From contig NZ_JAJEQM010000012.1 in the NCBI RefSeq assembly GCF_020687385.1, forward strand, positions 1-64,000: DNA of 64,000 bases, given 5' to 3'. Position 1 is the first letter of the stretch. Every line of letters begins with the position of its first letter. A program made the position numbers and the translations under genes. The notes below the pieces were generated by a model that saw nothing but the letters and a program-made list of their open reading frames with translations, had not been told where the DNA came from and searched no databases. Source of the stretch: Hominilimicola fabiformis. GTDB taxonomy: Bacteria > Bacillota > Clostridia > UBA1381. Positions 17,998 through 25,787 of the stretch are shown here, one piece after another.

Positions 17998-19695
17998 TTA
18001 AAAACTTTTTTTACTTGTTATATCTTCCGCATCTTTTACGGCGTATTCTTCGCAAAGAAAACCTTTCACCCATCTGCCGTCGATAAGCTCGACATTGCCT
18101 ATCGAAAGCGGTGTGTTTACGTTACTCATAAAACTTCCGAGCTTTGAAACGGGTATTTTGAATATATCAATATTTATATTTTCACCGTTTTCCGCTCTCA
18201 CAAGTCCGGGCTTAATCGGATTTGTATTGAGTTTGTACAGCTTATACTCCTTTGCAGTCGCTGTACTTTCGATATACTCCGCTCCCAATTCGGTGAGCTG
18301 ACTTTCAAGGGCATATCCCTTTTTGTGAAGTCCGCATACCGCAAAATCGATACTTTCGGTTTTAAGAAAACTTTCCGCTGTTTGAAGTACAAGATTTGTA
18401 CTGTCCGCAAGTCCGAAAATCGTAATTCCGAACGGTAAATTTTTATCTTGCGTATTTTCGGGTACTGCCACTGCCATAAGGTCAAGCAAGTTGCAGTGAT
18501 TTGTATAAAGTCCCATTAAGCTGTTCGTCTTTACGGGATCTTCCCTTACTTGTTCTCTTGTGAATGTGCCTCCTGCCGTCGGCATTACCATAACGGCATT
18601 TTTTAATATTTCCTTTGCCTTGTGTCTGTAATATTGCAACATATGCAAATCTTCAAACAGTCTTGCGGCGGTCTTTTCTTCCGTACCGCCCGACTGAAGA
18701 ATTTTCTTGGTAACAGGAAAAACTTTATCCTCGTTTTCAATGACAAATTCTTTTAAGTCAGCCCATCTTTCCGCAACATACGCACCGTCATAAAGAATTA
18801 ACGCGGCATCGTAAAACATTTTATAATCAATATATTCAACCTTAACTCCGAGTTTTTTTATACGTTCCGTTGCCGAATACCATTTAGCCTTATGAACATC
18901 TGCGTTATCACCGAAAAATGCTGGTTCTTTCAAAGGAAGATATATTTTTTCGGGAAGTTTTTTACCTTTATCCTCATATTCTTTCGACCAAACACATTCC
19001 GCATCATAGCCTTTGGCATATTGATTGACTGTTTCGGTATCTTCAAGACTGTTTGCAAATACCGTCACACAGTCAAGGCTTGCACAAGCCGGTACTACGC
19101 CGGATGTGGACCAAGCACCCAATGACGGTTTAAACCCCACAAGTGTATTTAGCATTGCGGGTACTCTTCCGGAGCCTGCCGTATCGGTACCGAGCGAAAA
19201 CGCCGCCATACCCAAGGCAACCGACACCGCAGAACCCGAACTTGAGCCGCCGCTAATCATTTTATCGTCATACGCATTATGCACTTCACCGTACGGACTT
19301 CTTGTACCGACAAGTCCCGTTGCAAATTGGTCAAGATTTGTCTTTCCGACAGGGAACGCACCTGCGTCAATTAACTTCTGTACCACAAACGCACTTTTTT
19401 TCGGCATATACGAATATTCGGGGCAAGCCGCCGTTGTCGGAACACCCTCAAGGTCGATATTATCCTTTATCGCGAACGGTATTCCCCACAGCGGTTTATC
19501 CTCACTTCTCGGCGGAAGTTTTGAGATATACTTTTCCATAAGCTCTCTTGACGGAGCAACTATCCAAATATTCTTGTCCTTATTTTCTTCGGCTCTTTTC
19601 AAAATTTCATCGACAAGCTCGTAAGGTGTAAGTTCGTTATTGTCATACGCTTGATTTATCCATTTCAATGATAATTTCTTAGGGAAAAACTTCAT
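17998..19695 (-). CDS. atzF: Allophanate hydrolase
   Basis: A 565-residue amidase-signature enzyme that hydrolyses allophanate to two ammonia and two CO2. The Lys-Ser-Ser triad is visible: Lys in PFAIKDNID, cis-Ser in SGGSSSGSAVSVALGM and nucleophilic Ser in TDTAGSGRVPA. A C-terminal domain (about 450-565, beginning near FAVCGLHKKG) matches the extra domain of AtzF/DUR1. It starts only 3 bp after the carboxylase gene; in fungi the two are fused as urea amidolyase. It supplies the ammonia-releasing last step of the operon. Confidence 0.93.
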   Translation of the reverse strand: MKFFPKKLSLKWINQAYDNNELTPYELVDEILKRAEENKDKNIWIVAPSRELMEKYISKLPPRSEDKPLWGIPFAIKDNIDLEGVPTTAACPEYSYMPKKSAFVVQKLIDAGAFPVGKTNLDQFATGLVGTRSPYGEVHNAYDDKMISGGSSSGSAVSVALGMAAFSLGTDTAGSGRVPAMLNTLVGFKPSLGAWSTSGVVPACASLDCVTVFANSLEDTETVNQYAKGYDAECVWSKEYEDKGKKLPEKIYLPLKEPAFFGDNADVHKAKWYSATERIKKLGVKVEYIDYKMFYDAALILYDGAYVAERWADLKEFVIENEDKVFPVTKKILQSGGTEEKTAARLFEDLHMLQYYRHKAKEILKNAVMVMPTAGGTFTREQVREDPVKTNSLMGLYTNHCNLLDLMAVAVPENTQDKNLPFGITIFGLADSTNLVLQTAESFLKTESIDFAVCGLHKKGYALESQLTELGAEYIESTATAKEYKLYKLNTNPIKPGLVRAENGENINIDIFKIPVSKLGSFMSNVNTPLSIGNVELIDGRWVKGFLCEEYAVKDAEDITSKKSF

Positions 19696-19698
19696 TAC

Positions 19699-22600
19699 TT
19701 ATTCCTCCGTTTTTACAGCCGCAATCATCTGACCTGCGTCAACCTGTTGACTTGTCTTTATAAATACCTTTTCAATTACTCCGCTGTATTCACTTTCAAT
19801 AGGGAATTCCATCTTCATACTTTCCAAAACGGCAACCGTATCACCTTTCTTAACTTCCTGACCTTCTTCAATCAAGACTTTCCATACACTGCCCGGAATA
19901 GTTGCGTTAATCGGCTCACAGCCGTCAGGCAAAACATCATCTGCGTGAGTATCTTCCGTTTCCGTATCCGATTCAAAATGGTCAAGTCCATTTTCAATCC
20001 ATCTCTGTCTTTCTGCTTGGAATGATGCCTCTTGATGTGCCTTGAATTTTTGAGCGGACTCTTTGATACTTTCAAGATATTCCTTGTACTTACCCAAATT
20101 AAATGTAGTTTCCTCAATATCAATGTGGAATTTACCTCTAAGAAAATCATCTCTGTACTGTAAAATCTCATCGGCACTGCACGGATAAAATTTAAGTCTG
20201 TCAAAGAAATTCAAAAGCCACGGCTTACCTTTTTTGAAATACTCCGTTTCTCTTAACGGATTCCACATCTGAATTGTACGACCGACAAACTGATAACCGC
20301 CGGGGCCCTCCATACCGTATACGCAAAGGTATGCTCCGCCGATACCGACAGCGTTTTCAGGCGTCCAAGGTCTTGCCGGATTATACTTTGTCGTTACCAT
20401 TCTGTGACGTGGGTCAACCGGTGTCGCAACCGGTGCGCCAAGATAAACGTCACCCAAACCAAGTACAAGATAATCTGCGTCAAACACAATATTCTGAACG
20501 TCCCCGATACTGTCAAGACCGTTAATTCTTCTGATAAATTCAGGGTTAGACGGACACCAAGGTGCATTCGGTCTTACCGTCTGCTGATAACGCTTTGCGG
20601 CAAGCTGTGTTTGCGGATCGTCCCATGAAAGCGGAAGTTTGATAATTCTTGACGGTACTGTTATATCGTCCAGCGATGAAAGGTTTGCATTTATTTCTTT
20701 TACTTTTTCACAAACTTCTCTCGCAGAAATTTTATTTACATCAAAATGTACTTGCAATGAACGAATACCGGGTGTCATATCAATTACAGGTAAATCCGAT
20801 TTTTCGATTTCGTTCATAAGAATATGTACTCTGAAACGCAGTTCAATATCAAGCACCATATCGCCGTATTCAACAAGGATATTTTCTTCACCCTGCAATC
20901 TGATTTTGTAATCGGTATTGTCGTGTGTTCCCTCTGCCATAATCGAATATGACGCGTCAAGCTGAGCAGGCTTCGGAAGAACAACGTCCGTATAATCAAG
21001 ATTGATATTTTTATCTTGATTTTTTCTTATAGTTTCGGCTTGTTCAAGAGTTAGAAGTTGGAAGTGAACTTTATCGCCCGGATGTAATTGACCGAGTTTC
21101 CACATTTCACCTTTTGCCGTTGTAACCGGGCAAACAAATCCGCCAAGCGACGGACCGTCAGGACCTAATAAAATCGACTGGTCGCCTGTAAGGTCAAGCG
21201 TACCGATTGCGTATGCGTTATCGTGTATATTTGACGGATGAAGTCCCGCTTCACCGCCGTCCTCTCTCACCCACTGCGGAACAGGTCCGTTAAGTCTGAT
21301 ACCCGTTCTTGCACTGTTAAAGTTTACGGTATATTCCGAACTTGTAAGTGTGTCAAGATATTCAGGTTTCAAATATTCATAAGTAGGCTGCGGGCCCGGC
21401 AAAACGCCGATAGTCCATGTATTATCAATCTTAGGAATATACTTACCGTCAAATGAATTAAAGTTATCTGCCTGACAATCCTCTGCAAGATGAAGTACAT
21501 CACCCGTTCTCAATGCACGTCCGTTATGACCGCCGAATTTACCGTCACAGAATGTTGATGATGAACCCATAATCTTAGGTACGTCTATACCGCCCTTGAC
21601 AAGAAGATATGTTCTCATTCCTTTTGCGGCGGTTTTAAATTTAAGCTCTTGCATAGGTGACGCACTTATAACCGTGTACATCGGCACACTTTCACCGTCA
21701 AGCGTTGCCTGCATATCCGCACCTGTTATACAAAAACTTGCGGTCGTTCTGAATCTGTATGTGCCGCCGCGCATTGTAAGCTCAATACCTGCCGCATTAA
21801 GGTCGTTACCAAGCAATTTATTACCTATTTTAAAGCTGTACGCGTCCATAGCACCGCAAGGCGGTACACCGACAGTCCAGTACCCAATCATACCGTCAGC
21901 ATCTTGTACTGTTGACTGAACACCGCCGTCAAGCACTTCAAGTGCATTTTCTTCAGGTAAAAATCCCTCAAGCATTTTTGTAAACAGCTTTCCGTCTTTA
22001 TAATCGCCTGTAAGGATAAGACTCTTTAAATATTCTAAGTTTGTCGTTATGCCGTAAATCTTTGATTCGGTCAAAACGTCAAGCATTTTTTCAACCGCTT
22101 TTTCTCTGTTTTCCGCATGAACAATAAGTTTTGCAAGCATAGGGTCATACAATGCGGAAATTTCGATATTCTTTCTTATCCAAGTTTCAACTCTCGCTTT
22201 GTCGCTAAATGTAACATCATCAATCTTACCGCTGCACGGTCTGAAATTATTTATACAGTCCTCCGCATATACTCTGACTTCGATTGAATGTCCGTTCGGC
22301 ACCGCCTTAAATTCTTCAATACCTTTAAGCTCGCCTGCCGCCTCTTTAATCATCCATTCAACAAGGTCAACACCGTAAACTTCTTCCGTTATACCGTGTT
22401 CAACCTGTAATCTTGTATTGACTTCAAGAAAATAGAACTTTTCGTCAGACTCGTCATAAAGAAATTCAACAGTGCCGGCACTTCTGTAACCGCTTGTCTT
22501 TGCAAGACTCTTTGCGGCTGTGTACATTTGTTCACGAACCGTATCAGACAAATTCGGTGCCGGAGATTCCTCGACAACCTTTTGGTTTCTTCTCTGAACC

Positions 22601-23286
22601 GAACAATCACGTTCACCAAGCGTTGCAACTTCGCCGTATTCATTACCGAAAATCTGTACTTCAACGTGTCTTGCTTTTCTGATATATTTTTCAAGAAATA
22701 CGCCTGCATCATTGAAATTGCTTTCCGCAAGGTGACAAACGTTGTCGTATGACGCAACAAGCTCGTCCTTGTTTTCACAAATTCTTATACCGATACCACC
22801 GCCGCCGGCTGTACTCTTTATCATTACCGGATAACCGATTTTTTCAGCCTCGACAATCGCCTCGTCAACACCTTTTAAAAGTCCCGTACCGGACAAAAGC
22901 GGTACGTTTGCTTTTTGTGCAATTTCTCTTGCGGAGTGTTTCAAACCGAAAAGCTTAATTTGACTTGAATCAGGTCCTACAAACTTGATATTGTTTTCTT
23001 CACACTTTGCGGCGAAAACAGTGTTTTCACTTAAAAATCCGTAACCGGGATGTATTGCTTCCGCACCTGTATCAAGTGCCGCTTTGATTATTTTATCAAC
23101 GTCAAGGTATGTATCTTTTGCCGTACCCTCGCCAAGATATACCGCCTCATCGGCATTTTCAACGTGCAAGCTGTCCCTGTCTGCCTTTGAGTAAACAGCC
23201 ACACTCTTTACGCCCATCTTAGCAAGCGTTCTTTCAATTCTTACGGCGATTGCACCTCTGTTTGCTATTAAAACTTTACTGAACAT
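19699..23286 (-). CDS. Biotin-dependent urea/guanidine carboxylase
   Basis: A 1195-residue multidomain enzyme. Biotin carboxylase domain about 1-450 (IANRGAIAVRI start, ATP-grasp glycine loop GGGG at 161-164); KipA/AHS2-like about 470-770 and KipI/AHS1-like about 820-1040 forming the carboxyltransferase; biotin carrier domain about 1120-1195 with biotinyl-Lys K1158 in LESMKMEF. Family members carboxylate urea to allophanate or guanidine to carboxyguanidine. Two adjacent DUF1989 genes (carboxyguanidine deiminase in characterised systems) favour guanidine as true substrate; a residue-level test of the carboxyltransferase site would decide. Confidence 0.9.
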   Translation of the reverse strand: MFSKVLIANRGAIAVRIERTLAKMGVKSVAVYSKADRDSLHVENADEAVYLGEGTAKDTYLDVDKIIKAALDTGAEAIHPGYGFLSENTVFAAKCEENNIKFVGPDSSQIKLFGLKHSAREIAQKANVPLLSGTGLLKGVDEAIVEAEKIGYPVMIKSTAGGGGIGIRICENKDELVASYDNVCHLAESNFNDAGVFLEKYIRKARHVEVQIFGNEYGEVATLGERDCSVQRRNQKVVEESPAPNLSDTVREQMYTAAKSLAKTSGYRSAGTVEFLYDESDEKFYFLEVNTRLQVEHGITEEVYGVDLVEWMIKEAAGELKGIEEFKAVPNGHSIEVRVYAEDCINNFRPCSGKIDDVTFSDKARVETWIRKNIEISALYDPMLAKLIVHAENREKAVEKMLDVLTESKIYGITTNLEYLKSLILTGDYKDGKLFTKMLEGFLPEENALEVLDGGVQSTVQDADGMIGYWTVGVPPCGAMDAYSFKIGNKLLGNDLNAAGIELTMRGGTYRFRTTASFCITGADMQATLDGESVPMYTVISASPMQELKFKTAAKGMRTYLLVKGGIDVPKIMGSSSTFCDGKFGGHNGRALRTGDVLHLAEDCQADNFNSFDGKYIPKIDNTWTIGVLPGPQPTYEYLKPEYLDTLTSSEYTVNFNSARTGIRLNGPVPQWVREDGGEAGLHPSNIHDNAYAIGTLDLTGDQSILLGPDGPSLGGFVCPVTTAKGEMWKLGQLHPGDKVHFQLLTLEQAETIRKNQDKNINLDYTDVVLPKPAQLDASYSIMAEGTHDNTDYKIRLQGEENILVEYGDMVLDIELRFRVHILMNEIEKSDLPVIDMTPGIRSLQVHFDVNKISAREVCEKVKEINANLSSLDDITVPSRIIKLPLSWDDPQTQLAAKRYQQTVRPNAPWCPSNPEFIRRINGLDSIGDVQNIVFDADYLVLGLGDVYLGAPVATPVDPRHRMVTTKYNPARPWTPENAVGIGGAYLCVYGMEGPGGYQFVGRTIQMWNPLRETEYFKKGKPWLLNFFDRLKFYPCSADEILQYRDDFLRGKFHIDIEETTFNLGKYKEYLESIKESAQKFKAHQEASFQAERQRWIENGLDHFESDTETEDTHADDVLPDGCEPINATIPGSVWKVLIEEGQEVKKGDTVAVLESMKMEFPIESEYSGVIEKVFIKTSQQVDAGQMIAAVKTEE

Positions 23287-23309
23287 ATTAATCTTCCTTT
23301 GCCAATTTA

Positions 23310-23957
23310 TTAATCCCAGATAAGAAGTCTTACGGGTGTAGGGTTGTATGCGTTACACGGATTGTTTAGCTGCGGACAGTTGCTTATAAGAATCATAACA
23401 TCTGCCAATGCTTTCATCTCAACATACTTGCCCGGTGCCGATACACCGTCATCAAATTTATATCCGCCCTCTTTTGTGATAGGCACATTCATAAAGAAGT
23501 TGATATTCGGTGCAAGGTCACGCTTTTTAATGTCTGCCGTAGTGTCGGCAAGCTGTAGCATAAAGCTGTCACGGCAGTTGTGCATATATCTCTTTTCTCT
23601 CGCATATCTGACTGTATTGCTTTGCGATGAACAAGCACCGCCCAAAGTATCGTGTCTGCCTGTCTTGTCTGCTGTGATTTCAAGTAACGGTTTGCCCGAC
23701 TCGGCTCTTAAAATACTTCCCGTTGTCAAATAAATATTTTTCTGTGCCACGATTGTCTGTACCGCACCGTAGTGATCCTCAGGGTTTTCCAAATCATAAA
23801 ATGTCGTATCAACGGCTTGGTTACCCTCAATATCAAGTATTCTGAATGTCTGACCTTTTTTCAATTCGTGCATCCAGCCAAGTCCTGCATTAAGCACCTC
23901 GTCATATACTGCGTCCTCTATTTTCAAATCACTGTCTTTTTCAATAAATCCATACAT
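23310..23957 (-). CDS. DUF1989 protein, UAAP2-like (carboxyguanidine deiminase subunit)
   Basis: A 215-residue urea-amidolyase-associated protein. Conserved features include [24 protein letters not shown] and the [10 protein letters not shown] motif whose His and Cys are likely metal ligands. In characterised guanidine pathways, a heteromer of two DUF1989 proteins hydrolyses carboxyguanidine to allophanate and ammonia. It lies directly between its paralogue and the carboxylase, all in one minus-strand operon with gaps of 18-24 bp. Assignment to the smaller subunit rests on resemblance to UAAP2. Confidence 0.85.
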   Translation of the reverse strand: MYGFIEKDSDLKIEDAVYDEVLNAGLGWMHELKKGQTFRILDIEGNQAVDTTFYDLENPEDHYGAVQTIVAQKNIYLTTGSILRAESGKPLLEITADKTGRHDTLGGACSSQSNTVRYAREKRYMHNCRDSFMLQLADTTADIKKRDLAPNINFFMNVPITKEGGYKFDDGVSAPGKYVEMKALADVMILISNCPQLNNPCNAYNPTPVRLLIWD

Positions 23958-23975
23958 AATCTTTTCCTCCTCTGA

Positions 23976-24695
23976 TTATTCGCCAAGTAAGTTGTAGTAA
24001 TCCCATGTGTTTTCAAATGCTCTGTAATTTTCATCACGTGAATTTACACATTCGTCCATAAGGTCTGTCTTTGGAGCGTCATAAACCTCCATTGTAACGG
24101 GAACAGACGGATATTCCGTTGACGGATCAAGCGGATTAGGTGTGTTTGAAACAACAAAGATAATATCCATTTCTGTTCTTAGCGTTACCGTAGCACCCTT
24201 TTTACAGTGATCCGAAACATAGTTCATACTTCCGTCCTCATCAACATACACCTTTGAGAAAAGATTTACGCATGGTACAATATCTCTTTTACCCATATTG
24301 TTGCGGACAAGTTCAATCTTGAAGTTTTCTTCGCCGCATCTGTAAAAATCATTGCCTTGTTCCTGATATGATGTCTTGCCGTATTTTTCATTGGTCATCT
24401 TTCTTGTTGTGTGACCGCAGATTGAATCGTGCCAACCTAAGCTGTCCTCTGTGATACTCGCCAACACCCTGCCGTTGTCGCTCATAAGCACATTGCCCTT
24501 TGTAAGATGTGCTGTGTATTGTGCTTTTAGAGTATCAGGCATATTGTATCTTTCAGATGTATCTCTCATATTGTAAAGAAGAATTGATACATTGGCATTA
24601 TCTCCAAGTGCTTTAAAGTGAATATATTTGTTCTTTCCGATAAGTCCCGACCATTTTTCACCCGGTCTGAATTCCTTTGTAAAAAGTTTCTGCAT
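23976..24695 (-). CDS. DUF1989 protein, UAAP1-like (carboxyguanidine deiminase subunit)
   Basis: A 239-residue protein, first structural gene of the operon. Recognisable segments are RYNMPDTLKAQYTAHLTKG, VLASITEDSLGWHD and SICGHTT, the latter two carrying likely metal ligands. It pairs with the 215-residue paralogue downstream. The ATG follows AAAAGGAGAG. Its leader (24696-24840) holds two attenuators, so expression of the whole operon should depend on transcription read-through. Confidence 0.85.
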   Translation of the reverse strand: MQKLFTKEFRPGEKWSGLIGKNKYIHFKALGDNANVSILLYNMRDTSERYNMPDTLKAQYTAHLTKGNVLMSDNGRVLASITEDSLGWHDSICGHTTRKMTNEKYGKTSYQEQGNDFYRCGEENFKIELVRNNMGKRDIVPCVNLFSKVYVDEDGSMNYVSDHCKKGATVTLRTEMDIIFVVSNTPNPLDPSTEYPSVPVTMEVYDAPKTDLMDECVNSRDENYRAFENTWDYYNLLGE

Positions 24696-24723
24696 AATGT
24701 TTCTCTCCTTTTTCTAATCAAAT

Positions 24724-24771
24724 AAAAAAACGGGACTTAACCGATTTAAAATCAGTTAAGCCCCTTTGCTT
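24724..24771 (-). promoter_or_regulatory. Attenuator B: hexaloop overlapping a terminator
   Basis: A terminator (24731-24764; arms GGGGCTTAACTGATT and AATCGGTTAAGTCCC, T7 tail at 24724-24730) overlaps at its 5' arm a small hairpin AAGC-AAAGGG-GCTT (24758-24771). The six-base loop has A at position 1 and G at position 4, the ANTAR-target pattern. Only one of the two structures can form at a time. Confidence 0.65.
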
Positions 24772-24784
24772 GTACTGTGATACT

Positions 24785-24834
24785 AAAAAAGGCTTTAAGA
24801 TATTTGTTTCAATACCTTAAAGCCTCTTTGCTTT
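24785..24834 (-). promoter_or_regulatory. Attenuator A: hexaloop overlapping a terminator
   Basis: A terminator (24791-24824; AGGCTTTAAG paired with CTTAAAGCCT, T6 tail at 24785-24790) overlaps the hairpin AAAGC-AAAGAG-GCTTT (24819-24834). The hexaloop again has A1 and G4. It begins about ten nt after the predicted transcript start and duplicates the design of attenuator B. Confidence 0.65.
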
Positions 24835-24846
24835 CATCTTGTGTTT

Positions 24847-24875
24847 ATTATACAACCGCAAAAGAATTTTTTCAA
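24847..24875 (-). promoter_or_regulatory. Promoter of the guanidine/urea operon
   Basis: Minus-strand TTGAAA (24870-24875), 17 bp, TATAAT (24847-24852). Transcripts would start near 24840 and meet both attenuators before the first ATG. Confidence 0.85.
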
Positions 24876-24914
24876 TTATCCGAAAGTTTGATTTTTCTAC
24901 TACTTTAGTTCTAC

Positions 24915-25670
24915 TCATTCAAGAAATAACGAAATAAGCTGACCTCTGCTTGAAACTCCAGTTTTGTTATATATGTTGTAAATATGCTTTTTCACCGTTG
25001 AAACGGATATGACAACTTTATCCGAAATTTCTTGATTTGACAAACCTTTATTGATAAGGCTTAAGATTTCCGATTCTCTTGACGTTAAACCATAAGTTTT
25101 TGCAAAGTTGTTAAGACTTTTGTTTACCGTAATGCTTGCTCTGTCAAGACGCATAACATTATGAAGCATATTTGCAATGTGATTTTTAAGTAAGTTCAAA
25201 ACGTACAACTCTTTTTCATTAAAGTCACCGCTCTTTTCATTTCTGAAAAGATTGAACATTCCTATAATTCTTGAATTTTTTATCAGAATGATACCGCACC
25301 CGAATATAATGTCCTCGGGTTTTAAAAATTTTATGTAAAAATCCGTTTTTTCACGAACATCACTTTCAAGAATACTCGTGTCCTTGTAAACACTCGTTTC
25401 CGAAACAAAGTCGTACAGATATTGAATATAATCCTCATTGTAAAAAACATCTGTGTACTTATCCTTTACGTCCGTGTCCAAGCCGATAAAATACGATTGC
25501 TCTTTTCTGATTTTGCGGTCATCGTCTAAAATGATAAACCAGCCCTTCGTGTACGGAATAAGCATTCGTATCATTTTCATTATTTTGCTCGTAAATACAT
25601 CAAGTTCATCAATCGTGTATAGCTCAAGCAGCATATTATTAATAGTATTCCATTCATTTTCCGTAAGCAT
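24915..25670 (-). CDS. LuxR-family regulator with GAF-like sensor domain
   Basis: About 251 residues. The N-terminal two thirds resemble a GAF-type sensor (TKGWFIILDDD, then GCGIILIKNSRIIGMFNLFR). The C-terminal 65 residues are a LuxR/GerE helix-turn-helix: LTSRESEIL, KGLSNQEISDKVVISVSTVKKHI. It is not an ANTAR domain. Start 25670 (MLTENEW) is set by GGAGGAG. The gene has its own promoter and lies directly upstream of, and codirectional with, the guanidine operon, which it probably controls; the ligand is unknown. Confidence 0.8.
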   Translation of the reverse strand: MLTENEWNTINNMLLELYTIDELDVFTSKIMKMIRMLIPYTKGWFIILDDDRKIRKEQSYFIGLDTDVKDKYTDVFYNEDYIQYLYDFVSETSVYKDTSILESDVREKTDFYIKFLKPEDIIFGCGIILIKNSRIIGMFNLFRNEKSGDFNEKELYVLNLLKNHIANMLHNVMRLDRASITVNKSLNNFAKTYGLTSRESEILSLINKGLSNQEISDKVVISVSTVKKHIYNIYNKTGVSSRGQLISLFLE

Positions 25671-25730
25671 AATTTCTCCTCCGATTTCCAGCGAAAATAA
25701 ACAGTTTTCGATAATATTCAAGCTTTTTCT

Positions 25731-25783
25731 ATTATAACATACTTATAACAAAAAACAAGTCTGTTTTTGAACAGACCTGTTTT
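25731..25783 (-). promoter_or_regulatory. Terminator of the cyclase gene overlapping the LuxR-gene promoter
   Basis: Stem with core GTCTGTT/AACAGAC (25753-25783 with tails), T6 on the minus strand, ends the cyclase transcript. The LuxR-gene promoter TTGTTT (25753-25758), 16 bp, TATAAT (25731-25736) uses the terminator's T tail as its -35 region. Confidence 0.65.
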
Positions 25784-25787
25784 TATT

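Noticed and set aside
24696-24914. A guanidine riboswitch ahead of the guanidine operon
   Set aside because: The leader is filled by two terminators with overlapping hexaloops. I see neither the ykkC-type conserved core, nor mini-ykkC ACGR loops, nor a guanidine-III pseudoknot pattern.
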